From: AP-15 sp963788085
GTDB lineage: Bacteria > Pseudomonadota > Alphaproteobacteria > ATCC43930 > CGMCC-115725
Length of the DNA: 64,000 bases
Assembly: GCA_963788085.1 (NCBI GenBank)
Contig: CAWBFS010000069.1
Location: 1 to 64,000, forward strand
Direction: 5' to 3'
Position numbers and translations under genes: made by a program. The notes under the pieces were generated by a model, which was not told the origin of the DNA, did not search any database, and saw only the letters and a list, made by a program, of their open reading frames with translations. Below, piece after piece: positions 34,394 to 44,194 of the stretch; within the stretch, counting starts at the first letter, position 1; every line of letters begins with the position of its first letter.

Positions 34394-35635
34394 TCACGAG
34401 CCCTGAGGCGCGACCCCGAGGTATTTGTACTGGTGAAGGACGTCGTCGGGCGGATATTTATCGTTCTTGACGATGCGGAAGACGCTGATCTCGCGGTTCC
34501 GCAAATCGCCATTTTCGTCGAAGGTGATCTCGCCCTGCAGTGTTTTGACGTGGGCGGTCTGCATCGCGTCGCGCACTGCCTCGCGCGTCACCTCCTTGCC
34601 CGAAGCGGCGACGCGCTTGACGGCGTCGAGAATGACGAGCGCCGCATCATAGGCGGTGATCGAGTAATTCTCGGGCTGCTGCCCGTATTTCTTGGCGAAG
34701 CGTTCGATGACGGGCGCCGCCTCCGGGTTTTCGAGGATATCCGGCGCCGCAATCGTCGCGTACCACCCTTCGGCCGCAGGGAAACCGGCGCCGCGCAATA
34801 TCTCTGCACCATAGAGGCCGTCGCCGCCGCCCTTGATCATCTTGGGGAGAATGTCGGAGGCCTGCTTAACGACCTTCACCCCGGCCTGAGCGACGCCGCC
34901 GTAATATAGGGCGTCGGGATTGAGCGATTTGATTTTCGTGAGAGTAGTCGCGTAATCGGCCTCTCTGGGGTTGAGTTGGTCGCGGCCGAGCACCTTGATG
35001 CCGCGCTTCTCTGCCTGCGCTTGGAAGGTGTCGGCGATCCCGACACCGTAGGCGCCGCTGTCGTCGAGCACATAGACGGATTTCACCTTGAGGACATCGG
35101 CATAATAATTGGCCATGTTTGGGCCTTGGAAGGCGTCGGTGGTCACGGTGCGGAAATAGATCGCCTTTCCTTTGGGCCGATATTGTCCGGCGAATTTCGG
35201 GTCGGTGATGTCGGGGTTGGTCGAACTCGGGGTGATCGTCGCCAGATCGCCCTGGCTCAAAATCGGCGACATCGCCTTGCCCGAGCCGCTCATCTGCGGC
35301 CCGATCGCCGCGACGACCGCTTTGTCGGACACCATCTTGCGCGCGTTGGTCGCCGCCTGCGCCGGGTCATACTGCCCGGCGGTGGCGGTGCCGTCGTCCA
35401 GCAGCAGGACGTCGATCTTGTAACCGGCGACGCCACCCTGCGCGTTCGCTTCGTCGATCGCCAGCAAGGCGCCATCCTTGATCAATTCGGCGTCATGCGC
35501 GTCGGCCCCGGTAAAGGGCAGGTTTATGCCCACCTTGATCGTTTTGTCGGCGGCATGGGCGAGATCCAAACCCGCCAGGGCGCCGATGAGGGCGGTGGTC
35601 GATACGGAGATGAGCAAAGAGCGACGCGACAACAT
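34394..35635 (-). CDS. livK: Branched-chain amino acid ABC transporter, substrate-binding protein LivK
   Basis: 413 residues from ATG 35635, chosen because GGGAGG lies eight bases upstream; the frame opens ten codons earlier. The signal peptide MLSRRSLLISVSTTALIGAL...DLAHAADKT has a twin-arginine start and a likely cleavage at AHA-A. The periplasmic type I binding fold is clear: IKVGINLPFTGADAHDAELI, AIGPQMSGSGKAMSPILSQG, GVGIADTFQAQAEKRGIKVL, ITAYDAALVILDAVKRVAAS. It delivers branched-chain amino acids or a related ligand to LivHMG/F. First gene of the operon. Confidence 0.93.
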   Translation of the reverse strand: MLSRRSLLISVSTTALIGALAGLDLAHAADKTIKVGINLPFTGADAHDAELIKDGALLAIDEANAQGGVAGYKIDVLLLDDGTATAGQYDPAQAATNARKMVSDKAVVAAIGPQMSGSGKAMSPILSQGDLATITPSSTNPDITDPKFAGQYRPKGKAIYFRTVTTDAFQGPNMANYYADVLKVKSVYVLDDSGAYGVGIADTFQAQAEKRGIKVLGRDQLNPREADYATTLTKIKSLNPDALYYGGVAQAGVKVVKQASDILPKMIKGGGDGLYGAEILRGAGFPAAEGWYATIAAPDILENPEAAPVIERFAKKYGQQPENYSITAYDAALVILDAVKRVAASGKEVTREAVRDAMQTAHVKTLQGEITFDENGDLRNREISVFRIVKNDKYPPDDVLHQYKYLGVAPQGS

Positions 35636-35717
35636 GAGACTGACCTCCCGGGTGGGGTGCTTCACTCACGCAAATGTCATGCCGCTTCGGGTGCTACGGC
35701 AAGCTTTATCAAACGCG

Positions 35718-36694
35718 TCAGCTCGATCCCTGGCGGTCCGCCTTGAGCAGGCCCGAGACGAGGCTGCGCAACGACGGGACTTCACCGGGGCGGAACTCGA
35801 CGGGCCGGCACAGCGCCATCGCGATGATGCCGAGGCGAGCCATCTTTTGCGCGGCGTAGGCGCTTTCGGCGGCGCTGGCGCTGAGGCGCTCCATGACTGC
35901 GCCGCCGAGCTGCTGCACGAGAATCCCGCCGACCAGATCGACCGCGCCTACCATGCCGGCGCCGCTCGCGAGCCGGCGCAGCAGGTGGACGGTGCCGGCC
36001 AGCCCCGGGCGCTGGCCGTAGATCTCGGCGATCTCGCGAATGAGGCGCAGGGCGCGGGCGGCGAACAGCAGGGTGTCGAGCAGCGCGGTCGGGCTGACCG
36101 CGTTGATTGCGAAGGCCTGCGTCGCGGCGCGGCGGATCGCGGCCTCGGCGAGCCGGTCGGCCGGGGCCAGGACGAAGCGCGAGAATAGTTCGAGCGCGTC
36201 ACGCCCGCTGTGATGCGGTTCACGAACGGCGCGATAGCGGGCGACCGCCTCGCTCAATAGCGGGTCGGCCGCCAGGATCGCCGTGGCGGCATCGATCTCC
36301 GCCTTCAATTCGTCCGCCAAAGCGAACGGGATCAGGCTTCTGAGGCGCTCGGTGGAGCGCAGACGCCACAGCCCGCGCAGCTCCGCGACGAGCCAGTAGG
36401 CGACGCCGCCGCAGCCCGCCGCCACAGCAGCGGTTGCAGCGATCCCCAGCCCGGCGCCATGCGCGAAGGCGCCATCGATGAACTGGACGAGGTCGATGCC
36501 GATCAGACCGAGGACGAGAATGCCGAGGCCGGTCGCTGCGACGCGAATCGGCGATCGGGAGCGCCGGAGGAGCGGGGAGCGGGAGGTCTGTCTGCGGGAG
36601 CCGGCGGGGGGCTCAGCTCGAGCCGCCCGGTTTCCTCGGTTTCGAGAATCCGCGGCCGCAACCGCTCGTGCTCAAGCTCCGTTTCGACCGTCAT
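35718..36694 (-). CDS. YcjF/DUF697-family membrane protein, one frameshift
   Basis: About 325 residues. The N-terminus (from ATG 36694: MTVETELEHERLRPRILETE) is Pro-rich and disordered, as in TIGR01620 proteins. After a shift near 36505 it continues through two membrane helices (GAGLGIAATAAVAAGCGGVA) to the DUF697 domain: RLRSLIPFALADELKAEIDA, FSRFVLAPADRLAEAAIRRA, ALLDTLLFAARALRLIREIA, EIYGQRPGLAGTVHLLRRLA. The family sits at the inner membrane next to YcjX. Function unknown; in enterobacteria it belongs to the phage-shock regulon. It follows ycjX with a 165-base palindrome-rich gap. Confidence 0.82.
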
Positions 36695-36699
36695 ATGCC

Positions 36700-36850
36700 C
36701 CTCTCCGCCCCTCTGGGGGGAGAGGGAGGGGCCCGCGCCGAAGGCGTGGGAGGGTGAGGTGGGCATCGGCGGAGCGTGCCCGTCGGCCCCCCTCACCCTG
36801 CCCTCTCCGCCCGGCCGGCGGGGGGAGAGGGAAGAAGAGGCGTGATGCGA
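36700..36850. repeat. Palindromic repeat cluster between YcjX- and YcjF-type genes
   Basis: Contains two hairpins of the CCCTCTCCGCCC/GGCGGAGAGGG family separated by GGGAGGGTGAGGTGGG. The arrangement closely resembles that at about 60140-60272. It interrupts an otherwise tight operon. Confidence 0.7.
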
Positions 36851-36859
36851 ACAGGAGCG

Positions 36860-38304
36860 TCATGCGAGAGCGTCCTCCAGCAGGAAATCGAGCGCCTTGT
36901 CGAGATTTATATGGGGAATGCCGTCGCCCTCCGCCCCGGTGATCCGCGGCGGCTGGAAGACCGGGAATTCGGTGAAGCGCTCGCCCCAAAACCCGGTGGG
37001 CGGCGGCGTCACCGGCACGATTCCGGGGAAAAAACGAATGCGCCGCTCGCCGCCTTCGGGCAATCCGGCGACGATATCGACCTTGCGGCCGTCGATCACG
37101 TCCGTGCCGTCTTCGGTGCAGCGGATCGAGGCGAGCGCCGTCGCCGCGACGCGCGGCGCGGGCGGCTTTGGCGCGCAGGCTCGGGGCTTCGACCAGATTG
37201 GCCATCAGCGCTTCCAGATGATCCAGCTGGAGTGCCGGCACATGGTCGGCCTTCGTCGCGGCAAACAGGACCCGGTCGATGCGGGCGCCGAACAGCCGGC
37301 GCAGCAGGCTTCGCCTGCCGAAGCGGAACGCGGCTAGGATCGTGTCGAGCGCCAGACGATGATCGGCAAACGCCTCTTCTCCGGCGTTCAGCGCCCGCAG
37401 CACGTCGACGAGCACGATCTGCCGGTCCACGTTGCGGGCGAGCTGTGCAAAAAAGGGCTGCACGATGGTACGCTTATAGGCCTCGAAACGCGCCTCCATC
37501 AGCGCGGCTAGACTGCCGGGCGGCGCCCGCGCTCCGATCGCCAGCGGCATCGGACAAAACTGCAGCACCGATGGATCGGCGATCTGCCCGGGGTTCAGGA
37601 AACGCCCGGGCTGCAGCAGGCTCAATTGCTCCCGCTCACGGCACGCGGCGAGATAGCCCCGGTAGTGTTCATGTGCCCGTAACGCTGTTTGCGGATCGTC
37701 GGCGCGGTCTGCCGGATGGCGGGCTAGATAATCGAGCCAGTCGCGGGCGAGTGGGGCGCGCACCCCGCGGCGCGCCAAGGCGAGGCTCGCACGCGACCAA
37801 TCGCCATAGCTCTGCTGCAGCATAGGCAGGTCGAGCAGCCATTCGCCGGGATAATCGAGAATTTCGACCGACAGCTCGGCGGTCCCGCCGAGCAGCTTGG
37901 CCCGCCGAAAGAGACCCGCCGAGGAGAACCGGAGCAACAGCCGCACCCGTCGCAAATCGGTCGTGCTCGCGGGCCAGTGCGGCGGGTCGGCAGCGAGCGC
38001 CGCGACCGTTTCGTCGAGCGGGAACGGCAGGCACGTCGTCGCCTTCGGGCGCGAGCAGCCGCGCGCCGAGAATCCGCCGCTCCGCCGCAGCCCGCAGGAA
38101 CGGCAGACGCCCGGGTCTGCCAACGGCGCTCAACAGATTTTGAACCAGACTGGTGATGAACGCGGTCTTGCCGGACCGGCTGAGCCCGGTAACGGCGAGA
38201 CGGAGCGTGCTGTCACGGACCAGCGCCGCCAGGGTCGGCAGCTTATCGAGCGCGCGCAGGTCCCGGCCGATGATGAAGATAGCGTCTCCGGTTTCTCGGC
38301 GTCG
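36860..38304 (-). CDS. YcjX-family (DUF463) P-loop NTPase, two frameshifts
   Basis: About 480 residues in three frames. The Walker A region is LRLAVTGLSRSGKTAFITSL (38.2 kb). After a shift near 38060 come FPLDETVAALAADPPHWPAS, LSVEILDYPGEWLLDLPMLQ (the DYPGEW Walker B-like signature of YcjX), DVLRALNAGEEAFADHRLAL and LFAATKADHVPALQLDHLEA. After a shift near 37140 the tail reads EDGTDVIDGRKVDIVAGLPE, GFWGERFTEFPVFQPPRITG and NLDKALDFLLEDALA. YcjX proteins are GTPase-like, stress-induced with YcjF, and of unknown role. The start codon could not be fixed: the frame opens at the stop of the upstream gene. Confidence 0.83.
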
Positions 38305-38305
38305 C

Positions 38306-38914
38306 CTAGCCGGGCGGCTTCATCGCGACGTCGAGCATGACGTTGGGCAGGATCTCTCGGATGACGCTGCGCAGTGTCGACTCGTCGGCGGCGGTCGCCG
38401 CCGCCAGCAGCCGCCGCGAACCGCGGCGCAGGACACGCGCGGTGGCGCGGCCGTCGCGGCCGGCCCGAATTGTCGCAAACGCGTCGGCCGGCTCGATGCG
38501 CTTCAGAATGCGCTTCAGCGCCGCCAAGCCCTCGGCGGTCTCGACATCGTGCAACGGTGACTCGGGCGTGTCCGGTTCCGGCTCGTCCTCGACCGCCGCG
38601 TCGACCGCTTCGACCGGGCGATATCGGGCAAAGGATTGGTAAATGGCGCGTCCCGCCTCGGCGTCGATGCGCGACTGCAATTCCCAACTTTCGCCGCGCG
38701 ACGACAATTCGCTGATCAGCGCGAACATGTCGTCGCAATCCTCTTCATGGGAGCAGGTCAAGAAAGCGAGACGGCCATCGTGCTCGACGATGCGGTCGTC
38801 ATCCTCGGGAAAGCCCAGCTCCGACAATGCGTTGTCGAGCGCGCGACGCGACGCGACGAGGAGCGTCGTGACATGCAGGCGTCGACCGCTCTCGGCCGGA
38901 TCCTTCTCCGACAT
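38306..38914 (-). CDS. Hypothetical protein upstream of YcjX
   Basis: 202 residues from MSEKDPAESGRRLHVTTLLV; the two earlier codons with ATG are less likely starts. It contains LDNALSELGFPEDDDRIVEH, CSHEEDCDDMFALISELSSR and a C-terminal ESTLRSVIREILPNVMLDVA. It is acidic, cytoplasmic and has no membrane segment. I recognise no family. It ends where the YcjX frame begins, so the three genes 38914 to 35718 are an operon and this protein is likely to work with YcjX/YcjF. Confidence 0.7.
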   Translation of the reverse strand: MSEKDPAESGRRLHVTTLLVASRRALDNALSELGFPEDDDRIVEHDGRLAFLTCSHEEDCDDMFALISELSSRGESWELQSRIDAEAGRAIYQSFARYRPVEAVDAAVEDEPEPDTPESPLHDVETAEGLAALKRILKRIEPADAFATIRAGRDGRATARVLRRGSRRLLAAATAADESTLRSVIREILPNVMLDVAMKPPG

Positions 38915-39033
38915 GATTGTTCCTCCCAAGAAGCCGATCGGCAGGCATCTCTATCTAGGCGGTGTTTCGCCGTTGCGCGATCAAAATAAGCGTGCACCGG
39001 CCGGCTAAGAACGGCGCGTACTCCGGGCCGGGA

Positions 39034-39478
39034 TCATTCCGGTAGCATTTCGAGCACGGCTTCACCATTGTGCAGCGCCTGCGCAAGCTTGGTGTGGAAC
39101 TCCTTCAACCAAAGGGCCATTTCCTCCGGGGAAATAGTCGGTCGGATGCCGTCGTATTCGCTCGAGATAAACTCCATCAGCGCACGCGTGTTGTGAATTT
39201 CGACGCCGCCGAACGGATAATCGAACAGAGGGTCAAAGTAGAACTTGAAAGATCCGGTTCGGGCATTCGGCTTGAGCCGGATTCTTTGAATCTTATTTAG
39301 CCAACGCCTCAGCTCTGCTCTAAAGTGATGTCGCAACTGAGGATCAAATTGGAACGCGATAAGCTTGACGAGATGTTCGTTTATCGGATCTGCCATACCA
39401 ATGATTTGCCATACCAATGATGATGTCTCGCGCCAGCTTTTGAGGATAAGCCATCTCCAATGTCTCGTCGATTTTCAT
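39034..39478 (-). CDS. Hypothetical protein interrupted by a 16-bp tandem duplication
   Basis: The start MKIDETLEMAYPQKLARDII (ATG 39478, AAAGGTGAA upstream) runs out of frame at IIIGMANHWYG. The downstream frame resumes with MADPINEHLVKLIAFQFDPQ and LRHHFRAELRRWLNKIQRIR, ending WLKEFHTKLAQALHNGEAVL. The break is a 16-bp tandem duplication, GATCTGCCATACCAAT then GATTTGCCATACCAAT (39387-39418). Removing one unit restores a 142-residue protein. No known family; cytoplasmic, mixed alpha/beta. Confidence 0.65.
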
Positions 39479-39709
39479 ATCGATTTCACCTTTGGAAGGG
39501 CTGACGGACAGACCCGGCCCGAGTAATAAACCCCGAGTAATAAGCATCGAGACCGCTGGTGTCGACGGCCGCAACTCTCTCGGACCCAGTGGGCGTCCTC
39601 AAAACTGTGGACCTGTTCACCCGACCGGAAAAACCCGGATTGCCGGCTGTCGCGGGGTCGCCCGATGGGTTAGGCTCGCGGCGTCGAAGCTTGACTGAAG
39701 GTGACTTCG

Positions 39710-40774
39710 ATGTGGCCACGGATGGACTTCCTCGAGCTGCTCGGCATCAGGCACCCTGTCATTCAGGCGCCGATGGCCGGCTTCGCGCCGCCGGCGCTCG
39801 CCGCGGCGGTGTGCAACACGGGCGGCTTGGGATCGATCGGCTGCGCCGGTGTTCCGCCGGCGACGGTGCGAGACCAGATTACCGCGCTGCGCCAAGCGAC
39901 AAACCGCCCCTACAATTTGAATTTTTTCGTCCATTCGCGCCCGCGGCTCGACCCCGGTGCGGCGGCCCGCATGCGAACGAAGCTCGCACCCTATTTCGAC
40001 GAATTTGGGCTGGGAGCGGTCCCTGAGCCCAGAGAGCCGTTTCCAGCCTTCGACGAAGAACGGCTCGACCTCGTTCTCGAGCTGCGGCCTCGGGTCGTCA
40101 GCTTTCACTTTGGCCTGCCCGACGCAACCGCAGTTCGGCGAGTGAAGGAAGCCGGTTGCATCATCCTCAGTTCGGCGACGACGGTGGCCGAGGCGCGTTC
40201 GCTCGAAGCAAACGGTGCCGATGTCGTCATCGCGCAAGGATATGAAGCCGGCGGCCATCGCGGCAGCTTCAGCGGCAGTCCGGGAGCCGGCATGGTCGGG
40301 ACGATGGCGCTGGTCCCGCAAATCGCCGATGCCGTGCGCCTGCCGGTAATTGCCGCCGGCGGCATCGCCGATGGCCGTGGCATCGCAGCGGCCTTCGCTT
40401 TGGGCGCGAGCGGGGCCCAGCTCGGCACGGCTTTTCTTGGGTGCCCCGAAGCCACTGTTTCGCCGCTGTACCGCGCGCAATTGCGCAGCGCCGTCGACGA
40501 CGGGACCGAGCTGTCGCGCGTCTTTACCGGCCGCCCGGCCCGCGCATTGCGCAATCGCTACATTACCGAGATGTCCGATATCGAACCATTGGAGTTCCCG
40601 CTGCAGGGGAGTCTGGTGGGTCCGCTTTGGCAATTGCCGAGCGAGGAGGCACGCGCCGCGTTCATGCCGGTCTGGGCGGGTCAGGCCGCATCTTTGATCA
40701 GAGAGGTGCCGGCCGGTCAATTGATCGACAAGCTCGTCAGGGAAGCCCAGTCGATCCTCGGTGTGTCCGCCTGA
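39710..40774 (+). CDS. Nitronate monooxygenase/2-nitropropane dioxygenase-like FMN enzyme
   Basis: About 354 residues; ATG 39710 preferred, with GAAGG nine bases upstream. A TIM barrel of the NPD family: FLELLGIRHPVIQAPMAGFA at the start, VVSFHFGLPDATAVRRVKEA, IAQGYEAGGHRGSFSG with the conserved His, LPVIAAGGIADGRGIAAAFA for FMN phosphate, and GASGAQLGTAFL. It oxidises alkyl nitronates such as propionate-3-nitronate, or acts as a quinone reductase in some members. Intact and monocistronic; the phosphoribosyltransferase gene converges on it. Confidence 0.9.
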   Translation: MWPRMDFLELLGIRHPVIQAPMAGFAPPALAAAVCNTGGLGSIGCAGVPPATVRDQITALRQATNRPYNLNFFVHSRPRLDPGAAARMRTKLAPYFDEFGLGAVPEPREPFPAFDEERLDLVLELRPRVVSFHFGLPDATAVRRVKEAGCIILSSATTVAEARSLEANGADVVIAQGYEAGGHRGSFSGSPGAGMVGTMALVPQIADAVRLPVIAAGGIADGRGIAAAFALGASGAQLGTAFLGCPEATVSPLYRAQLRSAVDDGTELSRVFTGRPARALRNRYITEMSDIEPLEFPLQGSLVGPLWQLPSEEARAAFMPVWAGQAASLIREVPAGQLIDKLVREAQSILGVSA

Positions 40775-40786
40775 CTGGCCGACAGA

Positions 40787-41443
40787 TCACCCTCCGCGGG
40801 CCAGCAGTTCACGCACCTCATCGTCAGTCGTCTGCGTGAAATCCTCATACCAGTAGCCGACCGCGAAAAACGGCTCGGGGGTCATGGCGCAAACGACGCC
40901 CTCGGCCTCGGCCTTCAGCGCCTCACTGGTATCGGGGGATGCGGTCGGCACCGCTATGACGATCCGGGCTGGCTGCTGCTGCCTCAACGCCGCGACTGCT
41001 GCCCGCATCGTCGCTCCGGTCGCCAGCCCGTCATCTACCAGAATGACGGTCCGACCGGCGACATCTGGCGGCGGCCGATCGCCCCGATAGAGCCGCTCGC
41101 GCCGCGCCAGCTCCTGCAGCTCGCGCGCCGCGGCCGCGTCGATTTCACGGTCCGAAATTCCGAGACCGCGCACGATATCGTCGTTCAGAACGCGGACGCC
41201 GCCGGTTGCGACCGCACCCATCGCCAGCTCCTCGTGGCCGGGGACACCCAGCTTGCGCACCAGAAAAACATCGAACGGCGCGCCGAGCGCCCGAGCCACT
41301 TCAAATCCGACGGGTACCCCGCCGCGCGGCAGCGCCAGGACCAGAACATTCGGGCGGTCGGCGTAAGCCGCCAATTTCCCCGCAAGCTGGCGGCCGGCAT
41401 CGGTGCGATTGCGAAAGCGTTGCAGCTGCATGCTCATAAACAA
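40787..41443 (-). CDS. Phosphoribosyltransferase-domain protein
   Basis: 218 residues, intact. The PRPP-binding signature TVILVDDGLATGATMRAAVA is complete. VLALPRGGVPVGFEVARALG and DVFLVRKLGVPGHEELAMGA form the N-terminal half, as in the stand-alone 'predicted phosphoribosyltransferase' family often found with alpha/beta hydrolase domains. Real substrate unknown; a hood domain for a nucleobase is not evident. The start may be the second or third Met (MSMQLQRF). It converges with the nitronate monooxygenase gene with 12 bp between stops. Confidence 0.85.
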   Translation of the reverse strand: MFMSMQLQRFRNRTDAGRQLAGKLAAYADRPNVLVLALPRGGVPVGFEVARALGAPFDVFLVRKLGVPGHEELAMGAVATGGVRVLNDDIVRGLGISDREIDAAAARELQELARRERLYRGDRPPPDVAGRTVILVDDGLATGATMRAAVAALRQQQPARIVIAVPTASPDTSEALKAEAEGVVCAMTPEPFFAVGYWYEDFTQTTDDEVRELLARGG

Positions 41444-41484
41444 TCGGGCCGCCGCGTCGGCCTCAAATTCACCGGCTCAGGAGG

Positions 41485-43181
41485 CTAACGGGCACAAGCC
41501 GAATCCAGCGGCGGCAGGCCGGGTGGCGGACGGCGCGCCTGGGTCGCCTGCTCGAAGGCATAGGCGAGCCGCAACAGGATGGGCTCGCTCCAGGCGCGGC
41601 CGGTGAAGGTCGCGCCGTAGGGGTAGTCCGGGGTCTCCTTGTCGCGGATCCCGGAGACGAAGCCGGCGGGCACCTGAACGCTCGGGATAGCCGGCCTTGG
41701 CGGCGATCGAGGCGCCGGCCACGGCAGGGAACAGCACCGCGTCGAGCCGGTGATCGTCCATATAGGCGTCGAGCCCGAGGGTGCGCGAGGCGCGCAGATC
41801 CATCTGCCGCGCCGAGATGTATTCGAGCTCGCTCAAATCGCCGCGGGTCTCCTCCGCGGCAAGGAAGATGTCCTGAGCGAAGCGCAATGCGCGGTCGGCG
41901 TGCTCGGCGTTGAACTTTATGATGTCGGCGAGGCTCGCCATCCCGGTTCCGGCGGCCCAGTCGCGCAGATAAAGATTGAGGTCGTGCTTCAATTCATAAA
42001 CGAAGACGATCGGCCGGCGCGCCGGCTGGTTCTTCGTCGGGCTCTCCGGATTGCGGTTGAGGATCGCCATCTCGGTGCCCGGGCCCCCGATCCAGCCCTC
42101 GGTCGGGATGTTGGCGCGCACAACCGTCGCCCCTTCGCGTTCGAGCACTGCGATCGCCTCGCGCATGACCGCGGCGGCGCGCTGCGGCAGCGGTCCGTAA
42201 TAAACGTCGTTGGCCGGGTCGGAAGGGTCGCTCGGCACGCCGATCCGCGCGCCGTGAAGGCCGTCGCTGTCGAGAAAGCTCGTATAGTCCGCCGGGCGCT
42301 GCAGCTCGGCGGTCGCCGGGTCGAGCGGGTCGGTCGCGGCCAGCACATTCAATAGAAGCGCGGCGTCACGTACGGTGCGGGTCAGCGGGCCGGCGGTGTC
42401 CTGGCTATGGGCGATCGGGACGATGCCGGCGCGGCTGATGAGGCCCGACCGTCGGTTTGACCGTGACGACGCCGTTCTGGCTCGCCGGCGACAGCAGCGA
42501 TCCCGAGGTCTCGGTGCCGATCGCCGCCGCCGCCAGCCCGGCCGCCACCGCGACCGCCGATCCCGAGCTCGACCCGCCTGGCGCGACGATCGGCACGCCC
42601 TTGTCGTCGAGCTCCGGGGCGTAGGGGTTCTTGACCTGGCCACCCAGCGAGCTGTAGCCGGCCGGCATGTCGATCGCGATGATGTTGGCGAACTCGGTCA
42701 GGTTGGCTTTGCCGAGGATCACCGCCCCCGCCTCGCGCAGCAATTTGACGACCGTCGCATCGTCTTTGGCCCGCGCTTCCTCCAGCGCCAGCGAGCCGGC
42801 CGTGGTGTGCTGCGTGTCGGCGGTCGCGATGTTGTCCTTGATCAGGATCGGAATGCCTTCGAGCGGCCGGCGCGTCGCCGGCTCTCTCGCATCTGATTGG
42901 GCGGCGATCGCGGGCGCGTCCGGGTTCATCTCGCGCACCGCATTGAGGCGCGGGCCGCCGCGGTCGTAGGCCGCGATGCGCGCCAGATACGCCTCAACCA
43001 GCCCCGCGGCAGTGGCATCGCCGAGGGACAGCGCCTGACGCAGCTCGCCGATCGTTGCGTTTTCGACGCAGACGGCCCTCGCCCCCCTGGCATCCGATGC
43101 CGCCATCAGCGCCACCGCAGCGATTAAGAAGCCGCGAAGCGGCGCTCGTGCCACTTGGTCTGCTCGGCGCAGTTTTCGCAA
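41485..43181 (-). CDS. Exported amidase (amidase signature family), two frameshifts
   Basis: About 565 residues. N-terminal signal sequence FLIAAVALMAASDARGARA, then the AS-family triad. The Lys is in EGIPILIKDNIATADTQHTT, the cis-Ser in APGGSSSGSAVAVAAGLAA and the nucleophile Ser in IGTETSGSLLSPASQNG. Shifts near 42455 (after VTVKPTVG) and 41680 separate three frames; the last reads VPAGFVSGIRDKETPDYPYG. It probably hydrolyses an amide in the periplasm, for instance a peptide or formamide derivative. All active-site residues are preserved, so the breaks may be sequencing errors. Confidence 0.88.
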
Positions 43182-43372
43182 TCGTGGCGGTAGACGCGCG
43201 CGTTCCGCTCGAGTTCGGTCAGGCCAGTCGTCTGCATTGTTCGAAACCCCGCATCAGCGCCGCCAATCAGATACATCGGCGACTCATACCGCCTTGCCGG
43301 CGTCCGAACCAAATCTTTCGCGGCTTCCCACAAAGACGGCCTGAGCCGTCTTTTAGTATTTAACCGCGGCAA
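43124..43372 (-). CDS. Doubtful small ORF between amidase and regulator
   Basis: 82 codons whose last part (MQTTGLTELERNARVYRHDC then ENCAEQTKWHERRF) has a plausible composition. It overlaps the amidase signal-peptide region in another frame. No family recognised and no clear ribosome-binding site. Confidence 0.25.
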   Translation of the reverse strand: MPRLNTKRRLRPSLWEAAKDLVRTPARRYESPMYLIGGADAGFRTMQTTGLTELERNARVYRHDCENCAEQTKWHERRFAAS

Positions 43373-44062
43373 CTATCCGATCCCGCCCTGTCTGCACGCG
43401 GCAAGAAAGAACGCCACCGTACGTGCGACGTGCGGCCCCATCTCGTCGCGCAGCGCAGTCAGGTCCTCTCCAACCAGCGCGCGCATCAGCATCGGCAGCA
43501 GGATCAGCTCGAGGAAATGGCGTGCGGTAGCGGCGCGGCGGTCTGCGGCGAATGCCGGTAGCTTGTCGGATTCGGGGAGCTCGCCCAACAATTGAGCGAC
43601 GGCTTCGGTCCCGCGCTCGCGCCCCATCCGATGCACGCTCGCCGCCAGATCCGGAAACCGGCGGGCCTCGGCAACAGTCGCTCGGATCAGTCCGACTGTA
43701 TCGGCGACCAGGACGTTCCGCAGGATGGCCAGGGCGATGCTTGCCAGACGCTCTTCAATCGTGGCGCCCGTTGGCACAATGCTCTCGAATGAGCTGGTAT
43801 TCTGGCGCACTTTGCGCGTCATGACCGCGGCGAACAGCGCCTCCTTGCCGGGGAACCGCGCGTAGATCGTCGGCTTGCCGGCACGGGCGACGTCGGCGAT
43901 TTCCTCGACGCTCGCGCCCTCGAAACCGCGTTCGAGAAATACCTTCGCGGCCGCGTCCAGGATCCGCTCTTCGACCTCGCCCGCAAGTGCGCGAGGCGGC
44001 CGGCCGGATCGGGCAATGCCGCCCGCGGCGAGACGCTCTCTGGTCGCTGTTCTCTCCTGCAT
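43373..44062 (-). CDS. TetR-family repressor of the adjacent efflux genes
   Basis: 229 residues from ATG 44062 (GGGGAGG upstream); the frame extends further but without a site. The TetR HTH is at about residues 30-80: EERILDAAAKVFLERGFEGA, SVEEIADVARAGKPTIYARF, PGKEALFAAVM. The C-terminal ligand domain ends LMRALVGEDLTALRDEMGPH. It is divergent from the EmrA/EmrB-like genes, with a GAAACGG-TT-CCGTTTC palindrome between, so it probably represses the pump and itself and is released by a pump substrate. Confidence 0.9.
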   Translation of the reverse strand: MQERTATRERLAAGGIARSGRPPRALAGEVEERILDAAAKVFLERGFEGASVEEIADVARAGKPTIYARFPGKEALFAAVMTRKVRQNTSSFESIVPTGATIEERLASIALAILRNVLVADTVGLIRATVAEARRFPDLAASVHRMGRERGTEAVAQLLGELPESDKLPAFAADRRAATARHFLELILLPMLMRALVGEDLTALRDEMGPHVARTVAFFLAACRQGGIG

Positions 44063-44149
44063 TACCTCCCCTTCACGTAGCCCAGACCGGCCCGGCATCC
44101 GCCCTTGATGCCCCCTTGATTTAGTTTTGCACCCCACCTAGATCGAAAC

Positions 44150-44165
44150 GAAACGGTTCCGTTTC
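44150..44165. promoter_or_regulatory. Palindromic TetR-type operator
   Basis: GAAACGG-TT-CCGTTTC, a perfect inverted repeat with 7-bp arms. It lies in the 132-bp divergent region between the TetR gene (start 44062) and the membrane-fusion gene (start 44195), 30 bases before the latter. A further GAAAC lies just left of it. Confidence 0.65.
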
Positions 44166-44194
44166 AATCTCCTGCATTTGCTGGAGGTGCGATC

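Noticed and set aside
32096..34406. Long plus-strand frames opposite livM and livH
   Set aside because: Same reason: mirror frames of hydrophobic transporter genes, without ribosome-binding sites or families.
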